A stretch of DNA of 64,000 nucleotides from Ensifer sp. WSM1721 (GTDB lineage Bacteria; Pseudomonadota; Alphaproteobacteria; Rhizobiales; Rhizobiaceae), in assembly GCF_000513895.2 (NCBI RefSeq), contig NZ_CP165782.1, positions 2,867,501 through 2,931,500 on the forward strand. Direction: 5' to 3'. Below are positions 61,328 to 64,000 of the stretch, piece after piece; within the stretch, counting starts at the first letter, position 1; the number at the start of each line of letters is the position of its first letter. Under the pieces are notes generated by a model, which was not told the origin of the DNA, searched no databases, and saw only the letters and a program-made list of their open reading frames with translations. A program made the translations under genes and the position numbers.

Positions 61328-63091
61328 TTAGCGGACAGTCAGGCCTGCCTTTTCCAACCCGTCCAGGAAGTGGGCCTGGTCCTCGGGCCGATGGATGCGC
61401 ATCGCCACCTCGCGGCGGATATTCTTGAGAAGGCCCATCGCATTGGCCTCGATCCATTGACGCTCCCGGGCCACCTCCTCCGTCTTTTCAAGTTGTCCGA
61501 GAATGGCCGCGACGATGAAATGATAGAGCGGATTGATCTGCACGTCGGCCGCCCGGATCCATTGCTCTGCGGCGACATAGTCCTCCTGCATGTAGGAGCA
61601 GAGGGCGAGCGAGGTCTCGAAATAGCCGAGCGGACCCGGATTTCTGCCGACAGCTTCCGCGACGAGCGCACAGCCGCGCTTCCATTCGCCTGAAAGAGCA
61701 AGCCGAATCCCATATTCCGCACTGAGCTCGGGATCGTTCGGATTCGTTGCCAGCGCGCGCGAGCCGATCTTCAATGCAGTCTCGACGTCACCGCGGAAGA
61801 AGAAGGCGAGCATCTCGGCCTGGAGCCCGCGCACGTTCTGCGGATCGAGTTCGACGGCGCGTCTGGCCGCACCGATGGCAAGGTCGAGCGGCGGGGGAGA
61901 GGGAGCGTCGAGGCGGTAGCGGAACCGCAACTGGTCGATGTAGGTGAGCGAAAGCAGCGCCCAAGCGGTCGCATAACCGGGAAATCTTTCGACTGCCCGC
62001 TTGAGGCAGCCCTGAACCGCAGCATGAGTCTGCGGATTGAGATCGGCACGATAGCCATAATAGGCCAAGGTGCATTGATAGGCTTCCCAGTCGTCCGGCG
62101 GCATGTTGGCCGCCTTCGATGCATCCGCTCGGAAAATGACCCCATAGGGATGAGCCAGGGCCGTGGCCACCGCGCGCGCCACATTGGTTTCGAGGTCAAG
62201 GAGGCTGCGAACCTGAAGGCTCTCGCTATAACTTTCGGCCCACAAGACCGAACCGTCGTCGCGTTTGACGAGGCGGGTTGCAAGGCGAAGCTTGTCACCG
62301 TCGAGCCGCACGCCACCCGAGAGGGCATAGCGCGCCGCCATGGCGTCGCCGCTCGAGGGCGTTTGCCCCGATGTCTCGGGTGGGTGGCCGGCAATCACGA
62401 CGATCTCCTTGAACTTGGAGATCTGTTCGATGACCTTGTCGGTCAAACCTCTCGCGACGATGTCCGAACTACCGGTCCGCGACAGATCCTCGAACGGCAG
62501 CACAATCAGTCGCGGCACATCCGGCACCGCCCGCACGATGTCTGCCGAGTTCATGGGGGCGTCGGCCAACTCGTCGGTTCTCAAGAAGCTGTACAGTACA
62601 CTGAATACGAGAATGAGGATGCCGGCGGCGAGAAGGATCGGTTTCCAACGCCCTACCCGATGCTCGCTATGCTCTTCTGTTTTGCCCTGCGCGTTTCCTT
62701 CCGGGAACGGGCCGCGATCATTCCGACTGAAAGCAGGAACATACGCTCCCTTCGGCATGGTGATGCGGATCGGGTCGCTCTGGCCCGCAATCAGGTAGTA
62801 ACGTTCAAGCGCTCTCCTGATGCGTCCGGCTTCTATTCGAACGACGGGATCGCTCTGCGCATCGAACGACGAGTCACGGCCAAAGACCTCCACCGCGATC
62901 GAATAGGCCTTTATTCGATCCCCTCGCCCGGCGAAGGCTTCCTCCACGACATAGGAGAGAAACCTGCGCGCCCGTTCCGGCACGTCGAATTCCGGACTCG
63001 TCTGAATCCGCTGCAATTGCGCGCGTATTTCGGACTCCGGCAGCGGCGGTGTCGCCGCCTGGTCGATTTCGACTGAACGGGTCTGGACCAT
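61328..63091 (-). CDS. Membrane TolB-like/TPR protein with N-terminal winged-helix-like domain
   Basis: A 587-residue protein. Residues 18-120 form a conserved N-terminal domain (RARRFLSYVVEEAFAGRGD, DPVVRIEAGRIRRALERYY and MPKGAYVPAF) common in rhizobia and possibly DNA-binding. One membrane helix lies at 151-170. The periplasmic part has a TolB-N-like segment (RLIVLPFEDLSRTGSSDIVA) and TPR-type repeats to the C-terminus. The layout resembles CadC-like one-component regulators and non-cyclase relatives of class III adenylate cyclases. No cyclase domain is present. The ATG at 63091 has a purine-rich GGGGGGCAAGG run before it; an in-frame GTG is 15 bp upstream. Confidence 0.82.
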   Translation of the reverse strand: MVQTRSVEIDQAATPPLPESEIRAQLQRIQTSPEFDVPERARRFLSYVVEEAFAGRGDRIKAYSIAVEVFGRDSSFDAQSDPVVRIEAGRIRRALERYYLIAGQSDPIRITMPKGAYVPAFSRNDRGPFPEGNAQGKTEEHSEHRVGRWKPILLAAGILILVFSVLYSFLRTDELADAPMNSADIVRAVPDVPRLIVLPFEDLSRTGSSDIVARGLTDKVIEQISKFKEIVVIAGHPPETSGQTPSSGDAMAARYALSGGVRLDGDKLRLATRLVKRDDGSVLWAESYSESLQVRSLLDLETNVARAVATALAHPYGVIFRADASKAANMPPDDWEAYQCTLAYYGYRADLNPQTHAAVQGCLKRAVERFPGYATAWALLSLTYIDQLRFRYRLDAPSPPPLDLAIGAARRAVELDPQNVRGLQAEMLAFFFRGDVETALKIGSRALATNPNDPELSAEYGIRLALSGEWKRGCALVAEAVGRNPGPLGYFETSLALCSYMQEDYVAAEQWIRAADVQINPLYHFIVAAILGQLEKTEEVARERQWIEANAMGLLKNIRREVAMRIHRPEDQAHFLDGLEKAGLTVR

Positions 63092-63392
63092 TGCCTTGCC
63101 CCCCACAGGCCGCAGCGGTGCATTGCCTGCCGCTTGTTCCTGTTTGCTCGCGTAAATTACATCCCTGCATTGATCTAAAGCAATATGATCCCAATCAAAT
63201 TATTCCAGGTTGCAAAGGCTACTCGAAAATGGGGCGGCGATCGGAGAGCAGTGGTGCCGAGAGTGGCTTGCAAGTTGGCACTCGGCAACCGGTTGGGAAG
63301 GCCTGCCAACGATCGGTGGGCGTCATTTCGTCGCTTACATCGACTGAACTCAGTGCCTGCGTCGAAACTCAATTTTTTGCTGGAGGGATAAA
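63092..63392. other. Divergent intergenic region
   Basis: 301 bp between the TPR protein and the DUF1254-type gene. No gene, repeat or clear promoter is visible. The last bases hold the ribosome site GGAGGG (63382-63387). Confidence 0.5.
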
Positions 63393-64000
63393 ATGTGTAT
63401 TACGCGTCGTGACTTGACGGCGGCCGGTCTTGGGGCGCTTGCGGCTGGGTCTCTTGGTACGCCGGCGATGGCCGGAGAAGCGTTGGTAGCAGATTTGCCG
63501 GAAGGACTCGATGAGTTCGCGCTGGCTGTCGAGGCCTATATTTATGCATATCCTCTGGTGACAATGGAAATGACCAGGCGCGTGATTACCAATGTCGCCG
63601 AGGCGAAGGGAAGCCGGGGCCCTATGGGGCATCTGATCAAGTTGCGCCAGTATCCGGACGCCAAGTTCCGGGACGTGACGGCGCCCAATGCCGATACCCT
63701 CTATACCACCGCGTTCTTTGACGTGGGGGATGAGCCTTGGGTGGTCAGCCTGCCGGATATGAAAGACCGCTATGCCCTGTTTCCGATGCTGGATGGCTGG
63801 ACGACAGTGTTCGACGTTCCCGGAAAACGCACCACGGGCACGGGCGCACAGACGTTCGTGGTTACCGGCCCAGGTTGGGAGGGGACGCTCCCGGAGGGTG
63901 TGATCCAATATAAGTCTCCGACGAGCATCGTTTGGCTGCTTGGACGCATTTACTGCACAGGCACCCCGGAGGACTACGCCGAAGTTCATACGCTGCAGGA
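63393..64000 (+). CDS. Tat-exported DUF1254-type protein (cut by window end)
   Basis: About 202 codons are visible, with no stop before the window edge. The ATG is 5 bases after GGAGGG. The N-terminus is a twin-arginine signal, ITRRDLTAAGLGALAAGSLG, ending PAMA-GEA. The mature protein has FALAVEAYIYAYPLVTMEMT and then NADTLYTTAFFDVGDEPWVV and DRYALFPMLDGWT, typical of DUF1254 proteins that usually continue into DUF1214. The biochemical role of the family is not known. An overlapping minus-strand frame is its shadow. Confidence 0.88.
   Translation, partial: MCITRRDLTAAGLGALAAGSLGTPAMAGEALVADLPEGLDEFALAVEAYIYAYPLVTMEMTRRVITNVAEAKGSRGPMGHLIKLRQYPDAKFRDVTAPNADTLYTTAFFDVGDEPWVVSLPDMKDRYALFPMLDGWTTVFDVPGKRTTGTGAQTFVVTGPGWEGTLPEGVIQYKSPTSIVWLLGRIYCTGTPEDYAEVHTLQ

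Overview
This is a GC-rich chromosomal window from an alphaproteobacterium, most likely Sinorhizobium/Ensifer or a close relative. Three things point there. Two copies of a double-hairpin intergenic element of the RIME type occur at 4649-4748 and 51547-51649. Other rhizobial GC-rich palindromes are scattered between genes. The aerobic cobalamin genes, a fused PhaAB-type antiporter subunit, and the bkd and homogentisate clusters lie in an order I recall from S. meliloti; that last point is memory, not a search. No rRNA, tRNA, CRISPR array, intact insertion sequence or phage gene was seen.

Layout. 1-4.5 kb: the tail of a ligase-associated exonuclease, an ATP-dependent DNA ligase, and a membrane GGDEF-EAL protein. 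4.9-10.8 kb: a tightly overlapping six-gene Mrp/Pha cation/proton antiporter operon. 10.8-12.7 kb: a quinone reductase-like flavoprotein and a divergent LysR regulator. 12.7-19.8 kb: eight cobalamin genes, cobM, L, K, J, I, H, G and F. 19.9-23.9 kb: ung, then modABC with two Mo-box-like operators and a convergent short ModE. 24-32 kb: an FAD amine/amino-acid oxidase, the branched-chain 2-oxoacid dehydrogenase operon (bkdAa, bkdAb, bkdB, lpdA2) and a thiolase. 32.3-38.8 kb: purU, then tyrosine/homogentisate degradation (maiA, fahA, hmgA, hppD) with a MarR and an Lrp regulator beside their likely operators.

38.9-50 kb is the accessory and least familiar part. A LuxR-type protein with a degenerate receiver domain is followed by about 1 kb of non-coding, partly AT-rich DNA. 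Next comes a locus built around a type I secretion ABC transporter and membrane fusion protein. Upstream of these in the same direction lie a 579-residue Gln/Asn/Gly-rich low-complexity protein and a 670-residue protein with repeated N-x-L-x-D-x-D units. The locus is bracketed by two paralogous 160-164-residue proteins carrying an R-N-x3-H motif of HEPN type, one of them coupled to a predicted 49-residue protein. I regard this as the best candidate for an undescribed system.

50-64 kb: a GNAT-like/TPR fusion, a methyltransferase-like protein, a second GGDEF-EAL protein, an SDR/LysR divergent pair, then an outer-membrane protein, a lipoprotein hydrolase, a DUF2092-type periplasmic protein with a small partner, and a TolB/TPR membrane protein. 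The last gene is a Tat-exported DUF1254-type protein cut by the window edge.
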